Shown piece by piece: positions 6,819 through 13,982 of a DNA stretch of 14,768 nt. Position numbers and translations under genes: made by a program. Position 1 is the first letter of the stretch. Each line of letters opens with the position of its first letter. The stretch is from NCBI GenBank assembly GCA_900770265.1, contig CAAGJR010000204.1:1-14768 (forward strand), in the 5' to 3' direction. Source of the DNA: an uncultured Acidaminococcus sp. Its GTDB lineage: Bacteria; Bacillota; Negativicutes; Acidaminococcales; Acidaminococcaceae. The notes below the pieces were generated by a model that saw nothing but the letters and a program-made list of their open reading frames with translations, was not told where the DNA came from and searched no databases.

Positions 6819-7883
6819 TTATACAGTGTGACGGTTTCCGTCCTGTAAACAGCGTATGATTTCCCGGGCAGCGGCTTCGTCCGTGACCAGGATGTCGTCC
6901 TGGCCGCTGCGCAGCACGGAAAGGATGGCACGTCCCTTGGAATGCCCTCCGCCGATGCCCATGACCGTGTGGATCTTTTCCAGATCGTTCACCATGAGCC
7001 CCAGGGTGTCGGTACTGTGCACCACGTGACCATTCAGGTCGAAGTACTGGCCCAGGGCTTCCCCTACTGCCCCGGCCTGCCGCAGATGGGCCATGAGTTC
7101 GGGACCCACGCCCCGCTTCTTCGCCATCACCTGGGCCTGGCCCATGCCGTGGACCAGGATGTCCGCGCTCTTGATGGTTTCCACCACCTGTTTCACCCGG
7201 GCGTCTTCCTCCAGGATCTTGCGCAGCACGTCTTCGCTGACACTGTCAGGCACATACAGCTGCAGGTACCGGGTCTTCAGCCGGCCGGCCAGCACCGTGG
7301 CAATGGTATTGGCCTGCAGCTCCATCCGGTCCCCCAGACCGCCCCGGGCCGGCACCACCACCGTTTCCGGTTCGTTGCCGTACGTGTTCTGGGCCATGGC
7401 CGCCACGGTGGTGCCACCGGTGACTGCCACGATGTGGGGTTTGTGGTCGGACAGCAAATGCAATAAAATACCGGCTGCCACCCGCCCGATTTCCCGGGTA
7501 ACCACCTGATCCTGGTCCGCATTCCCGGGCAGCACCACCACTTTCTTCAAGTGGAGTTTGTCCTCCAGGAGTGATTCCAGGCTGGAAAGTTTCTGCAGCC
7601 GGTTCACGTAGTCCCGGAGTTCCTGGAGCAGTACAGCCCCCTCGTCGGTGATGCTCATCCCCGTGAGGGTGAAGTCCAGCAGTCCCGCTTCCTTGAGGAA
7701 ATCCACATGGGAGCGGAGGATCCGTTCGCTGAGCCCCAGCTTCTTGGCCAGGGTCCGGCGCCCGATGGGCTGGTCATGGCTGATCTGGCGCAGCACCTTG
7801 TAGCGCTCCGTCAAAAGCTCCACCATTTCCGGAACCAGTTTATTTTGTAAGTTGATGATCCGATCCAAACTGATGTTGCACAT
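6819..7883 (-). CDS. cggR: Central glycolytic genes regulator CggR (SorC/DeoR family repressor)
   Basis: DNA-binding repressor of the glycolytic operon. In Bacillus subtilis fructose-1,6-bisphosphate relieves repression. The 354 residues (340 in B. subtilis) align throughout with that protein. An N-terminal helix-turn-helix spans about 38-71 (QPIGRRTLAKKLGLSERILR), followed by NGMTLT-like TGMSITDEG (74-82). The C-terminal sugar-phosphate domain carries VAVTGGTTV (152-160), VPARGGLG (177-184), ADILVHGMGQA (240-250), GGGHSK (311-316) and LVTDEAAA (332-339). The start at 7883 has a GAGGGA ribosome site. It is the first gene of the operon and lies 23 bp before gap, the same arrangement as in B. 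subtilis, so it probably represses itself together with gap, pgk-tpiA, gpmI and perhaps eno. Confidence 0.95.
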   Translation of the reverse strand: MCNISLDRIINLQNKLVPEMVELLTERYKVLRQISHDQPIGRRTLAKKLGLSERILRSHVDFLKEAGLLDFTLTGMSITDEGAVLLQELRDYVNRLQKLSSLESLLEDKLHLKKVVVLPGNADQDQVVTREIGRVAAGILLHLLSDHKPHIVAVTGGTTVAAMAQNTYGNEPETVVVPARGGLGDRMELQANTIATVLAGRLKTRYLQLYVPDSVSEDVLRKILEEDARVKQVVETIKSADILVHGMGQAQVMAKKRGVGPELMAHLRQAGAVGEALGQYFDLNGHVVHSTDTLGLMVNDLEKIHTVMGIGGGHSKGRAILSVLRSGQDDILVTDEAAAREIIRCLQDGNRHTV

Positions 7884-7886
7884 TTT

Positions 7887-7914
7887 GTCCCTCGTGGTAC
7901 TTTTTATGTCCCAC
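7887..7914 (-). promoter_or_regulatory. Probable CggR operator
   Basis: Between promoter and cggR start, two direct copies of a GGGAC box (TGGGAC at 7908-7913 and AGGGAC at 7887-7892 on the minus strand) begin 21 bp apart. The B. subtilis CggR operator is two direct CGGGAC-N6-TGTC units with a 20-bp period. The TGTC halves are not well conserved here. An imperfect inverted repeat, GTGGGAC with GTACCAC, overlaps it. The downstream box covers the ribosome site region. Confidence 0.55.
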
Positions 7915-7948
7915 CCTGTTCGAAAAAAATAAATCGTCTTACGGCTTC

Positions 7949-7957
7949 ATTATATCA
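7949..7957 (-). promoter_or_regulatory. Extended -10 promoter of the cggR-gap glycolytic operon
   Basis: Minus strand TGATATAAT, a perfect TGn-TATAAT box, about 65 bases upstream of the cggR ATG. It leaves an untranslated leader of about 58 bases that contains the operator. The -35 position (around 7972-7977, CTTTCT) is poor and lies in the T-tract of the upstream nad terminator. Confidence 0.65.
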
Positions 7958-7966
7958 TATTGGACA

Positions 7967-8008
7967 GAAAAAGAAAGGGGGTGTATAAAAATGTTTTTAC
8001 ACATCCCC
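7967..8008 (-). terminator. Rho-independent terminator of the nad genes
   Basis: A 15-bp stem with one mismatch: plus-strand arms 7977-7991 and 7994-8008. On the minus strand it is followed by CCCTTTCTTTTT. It lies about 130 bp after the nadC stop, beyond the composite repeat, and separates the nad genes from cggR. A T-tract on the plus side (8009-8015) would also allow termination in the other direction. Confidence 0.75.
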
Positions 8009-8019
8009 TGTTTTTAGTA

Positions 8020-8135
8020 TTGTGTCCCCCTGAAAGGGGGAAAGGACCCGCTTGCGGGTAGGGGGTCTCACACCAGGTGTTGGACCCATCCACCGTCCAT
8101 TCGGACGGTCCCCCTTCCCTTTCAGGGAAGGACAA
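8020..8135. repeat. Composite palindromic repeat, copy 1 (after nadC)
   Basis: About 116 bp made of four successive hairpins: CCCCCT/AGGGGG, then ACCCGC/GCGGGT, then a GTAG-headed palindrome (GTAG 8058-8061, inner arms ACACC/GGTGT), then ACCGTCC/GGACGGT (8092-8109), ending in CTTCCCT/AGGGAAG and GGACAA. The two ends are imperfect inverted repeats (TGTCCCCCTGAAAGGGGG against TGTCCTTCCCTGAAAGGG). It abuts the nadC stop codon. A second copy is at 10593-10767. Confidence 0.8.
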
Positions 8136-8975
8136 TTATTTGATTTTCCCCACATCCAGGCTGATGTCCACGGCCTTTACGCTGTGGGTCAGGGCCCCTA
8201 CGCTGATCACGTCCACTCCGGCAGCTGCGGCTGCGGCCAGATTGTTTGCGGTGATGCCGCCGCTGGCTTCCACCACGGCCCGGTGATCGATCATGGCCAC
8301 ACATTCCTTCATGGCTTCCGGGGCCATATTGTCCAGCATGATCACGTCGGCGCCGCCCTGCACGGCTTCTTTCGCCTGGGCCAGGCTCTCCACCTCGATC
8401 TCGATCTTCGTCATGTGGCTGGCGTAGGCTTTGGCCCGGGCCAGGGCCTCCTTCACCCCGCCGGCCACGGCGATGTGGTTGTCCTTGATGAGGATGGCGT
8501 CGTACAGGCCCAGCCGGTGGTTGTGGCCGCCGCCCACCCGCACGGCGTATTTTTCCAGCTGCCGCAGGCCCGGGGTGGTCTTCCGGGTATCCACCACCCG
8601 GGTGCCATAGGGCTTCGCGATATCCGCCAGCTGCTTCGTCTGGGTGGCCACGCCGCTCATATGCTGCAGCAGGTTCAGGGCCAGCCGTTCACCGGTGAGC
8701 ACGCTGCGGGCGCTGCCCTTGATCTCGGCAATCTTCGTACCGTATGCCAGGGTATCCCCGTCTTTGGCCAGGGCCGTGAATTCCAGGCTGGGATCCAGCA
8801 GTTCGAACACCCGCCGGGCCACATCCACCCCGCACAGGATGCCCGTATCTTTCGAATGGATCAGTCCGGTGGTCACAGCGTCCTCTGGGATCAGGGCCTC
8901 GCTGGTCAGGTCGCCGGTGCCGATGTCTTCCTCCAGCCAGCGGCGCAGGCTGTCGTCCAGGGCAAAGTTACGCAT
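8136..8975 (-). CDS. nadC: Nicotinate-nucleotide pyrophosphorylase (quinolinate phosphoribosyltransferase)
   Basis: Turns quinolinate and phosphoribosyl pyrophosphate into nicotinate mononucleotide, CO2 and pyrophosphate, the third step of de novo NAD synthesis. The 279 residues are the usual length. Motifs in order: EEDIGTGDLTS (15-25), TGERLALNLLQHMSGVAT (94-111), DTRKTTPGLR (129-138), YAVRVGGGHNHRLGL (143-157), LIKDNH (162-167), EVES (194-197), MLDN (213-216) and EASGGI (236-241). The start is the ATG at 8975, about 8 bases after GGGAG; the in-frame GTG at 8984 is too close. That ATG overlaps the nadB stop by 8 bp, so translation is probably coupled. It is the last gene of nadA-nadB-nadC. 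Confidence 0.97.
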   Translation of the reverse strand: MRNFALDDSLRRWLEEDIGTGDLTSEALIPEDAVTTGLIHSKDTGILCGVDVARRVFELLDPSLEFTALAKDGDTLAYGTKIAEIKGSARSVLTGERLALNLLQHMSGVATQTKQLADIAKPYGTRVVDTRKTTPGLRQLEKYAVRVGGGHNHRLGLYDAILIKDNHIAVAGGVKEALARAKAYASHMTKIEIEVESLAQAKEAVQGGADVIMLDNMAPEAMKECVAMIDHRAVVEASGGITANNLAAAAAAGVDVISVGALTHSVKAVDISLDVGKIK

Positions 8976-10566
8976 GGGCCACACTCCCTTCCCGTTCTTC
9001 TACACTGTGATGCCGCCAGCATTCCCGGGGTTTCGGAAAGTCCAGGCGGTAATGGGCCCCGCGGCTTTCCTCCCGCTGCAGGGCAGCCCCGGCGATGAGC
9101 CAGGATACCAGCAGCTGGGATTTCAGGTCCAGCAGCTCATAGGTATCGGCAGCCTGTTTTTCGTAGTCCGCCATTTTGGCAGCCAGAGCCTGCTGGGCGT
9201 CCAGGATGTCATCCTTGTCCCGGGCGATGCCCAGCTGGCGGCTCATGCGTTCCTGGGCGGCCGTGCGGTCTTTGGCCCACTGGTCCGGCGTACTGGTGCA
9301 GGCAGACAGCTCAGAGTGCCATTCCAGGCCTGCGCCGTCTTCCGTCTTCCGTTCGTTGCAGATGGCCTGGGCCGTGCGGCGGCCGAACACCAGCCCTTCC
9401 AGCAGGGAGTTGCTGGCCAGCCTGTTGGCGCCCTGCAGGCCGGTGCAGGCCGCTTCCCCGCAGGCGTACAGGTGATTGATATTCGTGTGGCCCCAGGCGT
9501 CCGTGCGGATGCCGCCCATCATGTAATGGGCCGCCGGGGCGATAGGGATCCGTTCGTTCTTCATGTCCACCCCGTAGTCCTTCAGGGTATCATAGATCAT
9601 GGGGAACTTGTGTTCCACGTCGTCGATGACCGTGGCATCCAGCAGCACATGGTCGCTGCCGCATTTCTTCATTTCTGTGGCGATGGCCCGGGCCACCACA
9701 TCCCGGGGAGCCAGTTCCTTCATGGGATGGTAGTTCGGCATGAACCGCTCGCCCTTCGTGTTGTACAGCAGAGCGCCGGCTCCCCGTACAGCCTCCGAAA
9801 CCAGGAAGCTGGGATGGCCGGGCAGAGCCAGGGCCGTGGGATGGAACTGGACGAATTCCATGTCCATGAGTTCCGCACCCGCCCGGTAGGCCAGGGCGAT
9901 GCCGCTGCCCGTAGCCCCTTCCGGATTCGTGGTATGGGCGAACAGCCGCCCCACCCCGCCGGTGGCGATGACCACGTCGTTGGCTTTGAGGTGCACCAGC
10001 TTCCCGTCATGGAGCGCCATGGCCCCATAGCAGGTGCCGTCCTTCACCAGCAGGTCCGTCACATAGCAGTGTTCCAGGGATTTGATCCGGGATTCTTTGC
10101 TGGTAATCTCCCGCAGGGCCCGGGACACTTCGGCCCCGGTGCTGTCCCCGTTGGCGTGGACGATCCGGTTCCGGCTGTGGCAGCCTTCCCGGCCCAAGGC
10201 CAGGGTGCCGTCCGGATTCTTGTCGAACTGGGCCCCGTGGTGCAGCAGGTCCAGCACCGCTTTCGGGCCTTCCGTGACCACGATTTCCGCCATGGTCTCG
10301 TCCGTCAATCCGGCACCGGCCACCAGGGTATCGTGGAAGTGCAGCCGAGGATCATCGTCCTGCCCCAGTGCAGCGGCGATGCCGCCCTGGGCCTTGGCGG
10401 TGTTGCTGTCCTGCAGTTCGTCCCGGACCACCACCAGCACCTGGCGCCCGGCTTCTGCCGCCGACCAGGCAGACTGCAATCCGGCCGCCCCGGACCCGAT
10501 CACCAGTACATCCGTGGTGATGCAGGGCGCCGTTTTCGTATCAAAAGAAGTCCAATATGTTTCCAT
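8968..10566 (-). CDS. nadB: L-aspartate oxidase
   Basis: FAD enzyme that oxidises L-aspartate to iminoaspartate, the NadA substrate. It can use oxygen or, in anaerobes, fumarate. The 532 residues are normal. The FAD-binding site VIGSGAAGLQSA begins at 22, and NTAKAQGGIAAAL lies at 55-67. The active-site region includes EFVQFHPTAL (237-246), SEAVRGAGALLYN (257-269), RDVVARAI (288-295) and HYMMGGIRTD (347-356). FAD contacts continue with LYACGEAACTGLQGANRLAS (366-385). The C-terminal helical part is complete. The start at 10566 has GGAGG 9 bases upstream. nadC overlaps its end by 8 bp. Upstream, a 208-bp gap with the composite repeat separates it from nadA; I see no promoter in that gap. Confidence 0.97.
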   Translation of the reverse strand: METYWTSFDTKTAPCITTDVLVIGSGAAGLQSAWSAAEAGRQVLVVVRDELQDSNTAKAQGGIAAALGQDDDPRLHFHDTLVAGAGLTDETMAEIVVTEGPKAVLDLLHHGAQFDKNPDGTLALGREGCHSRNRIVHANGDSTGAEVSRALREITSKESRIKSLEHCYVTDLLVKDGTCYGAMALHDGKLVHLKANDVVIATGGVGRLFAHTTNPEGATGSGIALAYRAGAELMDMEFVQFHPTALALPGHPSFLVSEAVRGAGALLYNTKGERFMPNYHPMKELAPRDVVARAIATEMKKCGSDHVLLDATVIDDVEHKFPMIYDTLKDYGVDMKNERIPIAPAAHYMMGGIRTDAWGHTNINHLYACGEAACTGLQGANRLASNSLLEGLVFGRRTAQAICNERKTEDGAGLEWHSELSACTSTPDQWAKDRTAAQERMSRQLGIARDKDDILDAQQALAAKMADYEKQAADTYELLDLKSQLLVSWLIAGAALQREESRGAHYRLDFPKPRECWRHHSVEEREGSVAHA

Positions 10567-10592
10567 TGGGAAACGCCTCCGTTATCTTTTCG

Positions 10593-10767
10593 TTGTGTCC
10601 CCCTGAAAGGGGGAAAGGACCCGCTTGCGGGTAGGGGGTTTTACACCGGGTGTCCGACTTAAAAACCCATCCACCGTCCATTCGGACGGTCAGCTACGGC
10701 ATAAGCGATGAGCTCCACGCTAAAGCGTGGGCTCCCTGCTTACCCCTTCCCTTTCAGGGAAGGACAA
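10593..10767. repeat. Composite palindromic repeat, copy 2 (between nadA and nadB)
   Basis: About 175 bp. The first 47 bp and the last 24 bp match the element at 8020-8135 almost exactly, and the hairpin ACCGTCC/GGACGGT (10673-10690) is shared. The GTAG-headed middle differs: arms GGGTTTTA/TAAAAACCC instead of GGGTC/GACCC. A 52-bp insert (10691-10742) holds one more hairpin, CCACGC/GCGTGG with loop TAAA. It lies just 3' of the nadA stop (10775), at the same relative place as copy 1 after nadC. Confidence 0.8.
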
Positions 10768-10774
10768 ATTACTC

Positions 10775-11677
10775 TTATTTTACTGCCAGCATCCGTTCCA
10801 GGGCCACCCTTGCCTTTTCAGCGATGGGTTCGGGGACCACCACTCTGGGCTCCAGGGTCTCCAGGGCCTTCTTCACCTTTTCCAGGGTGGTCTTCTTCAT
10901 GTTGGGGCACAGCATGTCCCCGGCCATGTAAAACTTCTTATGAGGGCATTTCCAGGCCAGCTGGGTCAGCACGCCACATTCCGTGGCGATGATGAATTCT
11001 TCGTGGTCGCTCTGTTCTGCGTACTTTACGATGCCCGCAGTGCTGCCCACGTAATCGGCCAGGGCCCGCACCTGGGGCCGGCATTCCGGATGCATCAGGA
11101 CCAGTGCGTCCGGATGGGCCTTTTTCGCTGCCTGGACCTCTTCCACCGTCAGGTTGAAATGGGTGGGGCAGGCGCTCTTCCAGGGAATGATGTGGGCATT
11201 CGTCTTTTCTGCCGTAAAGGAAGCCAGGTCCTGGTCGGGTACGAACAGCAGTTCCTGATCTTTCGGCAGGCTCTCCACCACCTTCACTGCGTTGGAGCTG
11301 GTGCAGCACATCTCGCTGAGGGCCTTCACGCTGGCCGGGGTATTCACATAGGAAACCACCTTGTATTCCGGATGTTCTGCCAGCACGGCCTTCACTTTGG
11401 CTTCCAGGGTGTCGTCGAACATCCGGCAGGTGGCGTCGGGTGCCGGCAGCAGCGTAATCTTGTCCGGGGAGAGGATGTTGGCCGTTTCTGCCATGAACCG
11501 TACCCCGCAGAACACGATCACATCCGCGTCAGTCCTGGCCGCCTCCTGGCTAAGGCCGAAGGAATCGCCGCAGAAATCAGCGATTTCCTGGATTTCTTCC
11601 GGCTGGTACACGTGGGCAAGGATCACCGCGTTCCGTTCTTTTTTCAGCCGGGCAATGGCATCATACAAGTCTTCCAT
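10775..11677 (-). CDS. nadA: Quinolinate synthase A
   Basis: [4Fe-4S] enzyme condensing iminoaspartate with dihydroxyacetone phosphate to quinolinate. The 300 residues match the compact type found in Thermotoga, not the longer Bacillus type. Cluster ligands are C84 (PDATCRM), C170 (KSACPTH) and C257 (DMLCPNMK), spaced as in the compact enzymes. Other conserved parts are ILAHVYQ (19-25), GDSFGLS (37-43), FCGVRFMAE (56-64), YVNTPA (110-115), TSSNA (126-130), VPDQDLA (146-152), HPECRP (196-201) and ATECG (231-235). The start at 11677 has AAGGAG 9 bases upstream. It is the first gene of nadA-nadB-nadC and has its own promoter. Its substrate dihydroxyacetone phosphate is made or consumed by the isomerase encoded in the neighbouring operon. 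Confidence 0.97.
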   Translation of the reverse strand: MEDLYDAIARLKKERNAVILAHVYQPEEIQEIADFCGDSFGLSQEAARTDADVIVFCGVRFMAETANILSPDKITLLPAPDATCRMFDDTLEAKVKAVLAEHPEYKVVSYVNTPASVKALSEMCCTSSNAVKVVESLPKDQELLFVPDQDLASFTAEKTNAHIIPWKSACPTHFNLTVEEVQAAKKAHPDALVLMHPECRPQVRALADYVGSTAGIVKYAEQSDHEEFIIATECGVLTQLAWKCPHKKFYMAGDMLCPNMKKTTLEKVKKALETLEPRVVVPEPIAEKARVALERMLAVK

Positions 11678-11735
11678 GGATCAGGACTCCTTTTTGGAGG
11701 GGGCTGCAGCGCAACCCCGAAGTTTATTTGTATAC

Positions 11736-11764
11736 ATTATACACGATTTCTCTTCCATTGTCAT
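11736..11764 (-). promoter_or_regulatory. Sigma-70-type promoter of nadA
   Basis: -35 ATGACA (11759-11764) and -10 TATAAT (11736-11741) on the minus strand, 17 bp apart, about 60 bases before the nadA start. It matches the consensus at 11 of 12 positions. Confidence 0.75.
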
Positions 11765-11828
11765 GTCAGCAGATGGCAATAGATAATGCAATGACTCCAT
11801 TGTAGCCCGTTTTGGAATTTTGTGCAAG

Positions 11829-11861
11829 AAAAAGGAGGTGTGAAAATTTTTTCACACCTCC
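11829..11861 (-). terminator. Rho-independent terminator upstream of the nadA promoter
   Basis: Perfect 12-bp stem GGAGGTGTGAAA/TTTCACACCTCC (11834-11845 with 11850-11861). On the minus strand TTTTTCTTG follows. It would block read-through from glmS into nadA and is the second terminator in that gap. Confidence 0.75.
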
Positions 11862-11884
11862 TGCGAAACGGGCCTTACGGCCCT

Positions 11885-11947
11885 GTCTCTGGTCTCTTGT
11901 CTCTGGCCGATGGATAAAATTTGCCTGCTGCAAATTTTGTTGAGAAA
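11885..11947 (+). repeat. Heptamer array plus GCCGATGGA plus palindrome, copy B
   Basis: Plus strand: GTCTCTG, GTCTCTT, GTCTCTG, then GCCGATGGA, a palindrome AAAATTTGC/GCAAATTTT (11916-11924 with 11930-11938), then TTGAGAAA. It shares every part, in order, with copy A at 2245-2298. It is antisense to the flanking genes and faces copy E. Confidence 0.7.
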
Positions 11948-12000
11948 ATATACCCTCCGGGAGACCACTAACGGATTATCCTGCTGCTTGCTTGTTCCAT

Positions 12001-12054
12001 GCCAGCGTTAGCTGGCTTCCTTTGGCTAGAGACTAGAGACTAGAGACTAGAGAC
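12001..12054 (-). repeat. Heptamer array plus GCCAAAGGA plus palindrome, copy E (after glmS)
   Basis: Minus strand: four exact GTCTCTA units (12027-12054), then GCCAAAGGA, then a palindrome GCCAGC/GCTGGC with 4-nt loop (12001-12016). It lies about 70 bp 3' of glmS, beyond its terminator. A separate hairpin, GGGCGGT/ACCGCCC (12058-12075), sits between it and the terminator. Confidence 0.7.
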
Positions 12055-12082
12055 ATAGGGCGGTATAAACCGCCCGGTAGCC

Positions 12083-12119
12083 AAATAAGGAGCTGTGAAA
12101 TTTTCACAGCTCCTTATTT
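12083..12119 (-). terminator. Terminator of glmS
   Basis: Perfect 18-bp inverted repeat around one central base: AAATAAGGAGCTGTGAAA at 12083-12100 and its complement at 12102-12119, a few bases after the glmS stop. A and T tracts at the ends make it usable in both directions. Confidence 0.8.
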
Positions 12120-12122
12120 CTA

Positions 12123-13952
12123 TCATTCCACCGTAACACTCTTTGCCAGGTTCCGGGGTTTATCCACATCGCACCCTCTGGCCAGGGCTGCATAGTAGGC
12201 CAGCAGCTGCAGCGGGATGACCGCCAGGATCGGGGCCAGGTCTTCGTCGGCTTTCGGGATGATGATGACGCTGTCCGCATGCTTGGCCAGCTCCGTATCC
12301 CCTTCCATGCCGATGCCGATGACGATGGCACCACGGCTCTTCACTTCCACCAGGTTGCTGATGGTCTTGTCGTAGATGTTGCTCTGGGTGGCCAGGACGA
12401 TGACCGGCACCCCTTCCGTGATCAGAGCCAGGGTCCCGTGTTTCAGTTCTCCGGCCGCATAGGCTTCTGCGTGGATGTAGGAGATTTCCTTCAGCTTCAG
12501 GGCGCCTTCCAGGGCTACGGCGTAGTCCAGGCTGCGGCCCAGGAAGAAGGCATCTTCCCGGTTGGCGTAGTTGTTGGCGTACACCTTGATCTGGTCCACA
12601 TGGTCCAGGATGTCGTGCATCCGTTCCGGCACTTCCAGCACAGCCTGGATCAGGTCATGCAGCCGTTCGTCGCTGAGCTTGCCCACCAGATGGGAGATGT
12701 ACATGGAGAGCAGCAGCATGATGATCAGCTGGGTGGTATAGGCTTTCGTGGAGGCCACGGCGATTTCCGGACCGGCGTAGGTGTACACCACCTGGTCGGC
12801 TTCCCGGGCGATGGAGGAACCCACCACGTTGGTCACGGCCATGGTCTTGGCGCCGCGCCGTTTGGCTTCCTTCAGGGCTTCCAGGGTATCGCTGGTTTCG
12901 CCGCTCTGGCTGACCACGATGCACATGCAGTGTTCGTCGATGATGGGGTCCCGATACCGGAATTCAGAAGCAATGTCCACTTCCACCGGGATCCGGGCCA
13001 TCTTTTCAATGTAGTACTTGCCCACGATGCCCGCATGGTAGGCAGTGCCGCAGGCCACGATGAAGATCTTCTTCAGGTCTTTGAAGGTTTCTGCCGTCCA
13101 GTTCAGTTCGCTGAACGTCACCTTGTCGCTGTCCTTGCTCACCCGGCCCCGCAGGGTATCCCGCACGGCTTTGGGCTGTTCGTAGATTTCCTTCAGCATG
13201 AAGTGTTCGAAGCCGCCCTTTTCAGCTGCTTCGGCGTTCCAGTTCACCCGGAACACTTCCTTGTTGATCTTCTTGCCGTTCAGGTCTTTTACGACCACCT
13301 TGTCCGCTTCCACAATGGCCATTTCACCATCGTTCAGGATGTAGGTGTCCCGGGTCTTGTTGATGATGGCCGGGATATCGGAAGCGATGTAGTTTTCGCC
13401 TTTGCCCAGACCGATGACCAGCGGGTTGTTCTTCTTGGCACAGATCAGTTTGCTGGGGTCCTTGGCGCACAGGAACACCAGGGAATAGGAGCCCTGGATG
13501 GTATGCAGCACCTTGCGGACCGTGCTTTCAAAGTCCCCGTCCCACAGGTCAGCCATCAGATGGGGCACGATTTCCGTATCCGTATCGGACAGGAAATGAT
13601 GGCCCTTCTTCAGCAGTGCCTGTTTCAGGGGCATGTAGTTTTCGATGATCCCGTTGTGGACCACGGCAAAGGTGCCGCTTTCGTCCATATGGGGATGGGC
13701 GTTGATGTCGCTGGGTTTCCCGTGGGTGGCCCACCGGGTATGGCCGATGCCGACGGTACCCACCGGTTCGTGGCCCACGATCTTCTGGCGCAGGGCGTCC
13801 AGACGGCCCACGCATTTCTGCACGTCGATCTTGCCGTCGTTATAAACGGCGATACCGGCAGAGTCGTACCCTCTGTATTCCAGTTTGCTCAGCCCTTCCA
13901 TCAGAAAAGGCGTAGCCTGATGTCTTCCAATGTAACCAACAATACCGCACAT
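12123..13952 (-). CDS. glmS: Glutamine-fructose-6-phosphate aminotransferase (isomerising)
   Basis: Makes glucosamine-6-phosphate from fructose-6-phosphate and glutamine, the first committed step to peptidoglycan amino sugars. The 609 residues are normal. The N-terminal glutamine amidotransferase domain (1 to about 220) has the nucleophile C2 after Met (MCGIVGY), YRGYDSAG (26-33), HTRWATHG (71-78), HNGIIENY (99-106) and SDTDTE (122-127). Two sugar-isomerase (SIS) domains follow: CGTAYHA (301-307), SQSGETSDT (348-356), ASTKAYTTQ (400-408), AGELKHG (500-506) and the C-terminal DVDKPRNLAKSVTVE. The ATG at 13952 has AGGAGG upstream with a rather long 12-base spacing; MCGIV fixes the start because Cys must be residue 2. 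It is monocistronic, with a glmS ribozyme in its leader, so glucosamine-6-phosphate should lower expression. Confidence 0.98.
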   Translation of the reverse strand: MCGIVGYIGRHQATPFLMEGLSKLEYRGYDSAGIAVYNDGKIDVQKCVGRLDALRQKIVGHEPVGTVGIGHTRWATHGKPSDINAHPHMDESGTFAVVHNGIIENYMPLKQALLKKGHHFLSDTDTEIVPHLMADLWDGDFESTVRKVLHTIQGSYSLVFLCAKDPSKLICAKKNNPLVIGLGKGENYIASDIPAIINKTRDTYILNDGEMAIVEADKVVVKDLNGKKINKEVFRVNWNAEAAEKGGFEHFMLKEIYEQPKAVRDTLRGRVSKDSDKVTFSELNWTAETFKDLKKIFIVACGTAYHAGIVGKYYIEKMARIPVEVDIASEFRYRDPIIDEHCMCIVVSQSGETSDTLEALKEAKRRGAKTMAVTNVVGSSIAREADQVVYTYAGPEIAVASTKAYTTQLIIMLLLSMYISHLVGKLSDERLHDLIQAVLEVPERMHDILDHVDQIKVYANNYANREDAFFLGRSLDYAVALEGALKLKEISYIHAEAYAAGELKHGTLALITEGVPVIVLATQSNIYDKTISNLVEVKSRGAIVIGIGMEGDTELAKHADSVIIIPKADEDLAPILAVIPLQLLAYYAALARGCDVDKPRNLAKSVTVE

Positions 13953-13982
13953 AGTGTGTGTATTCCTCCTGCTGTGTTTGTA

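Noticed and set aside
8644..10662. 672-codon plus-strand frame opposite nadC and nadB
   Set aside because: Antisense to two well-conserved enzymes, with low-complexity His/Gly/Pro-rich translation and no recognisable family.
11688..11700. Hairpin CTCC/GGAG hiding the nadA ribosome site
   Set aside because: Only 4 bp with a 5-base loop; too weak to claim regulation.
11790..11803. CAATG-N4-CATTG inverted repeat upstream of the nadA promoter as a NAD-repressor operator
   Set aside because: Arms are only 5 bp and I cannot match it to a known operator with confidence.
12027..12054. Tandem heptamers as a CRISPR array
   Set aside because: Units are contiguous 7-mers with no spacers and no cas genes nearby.
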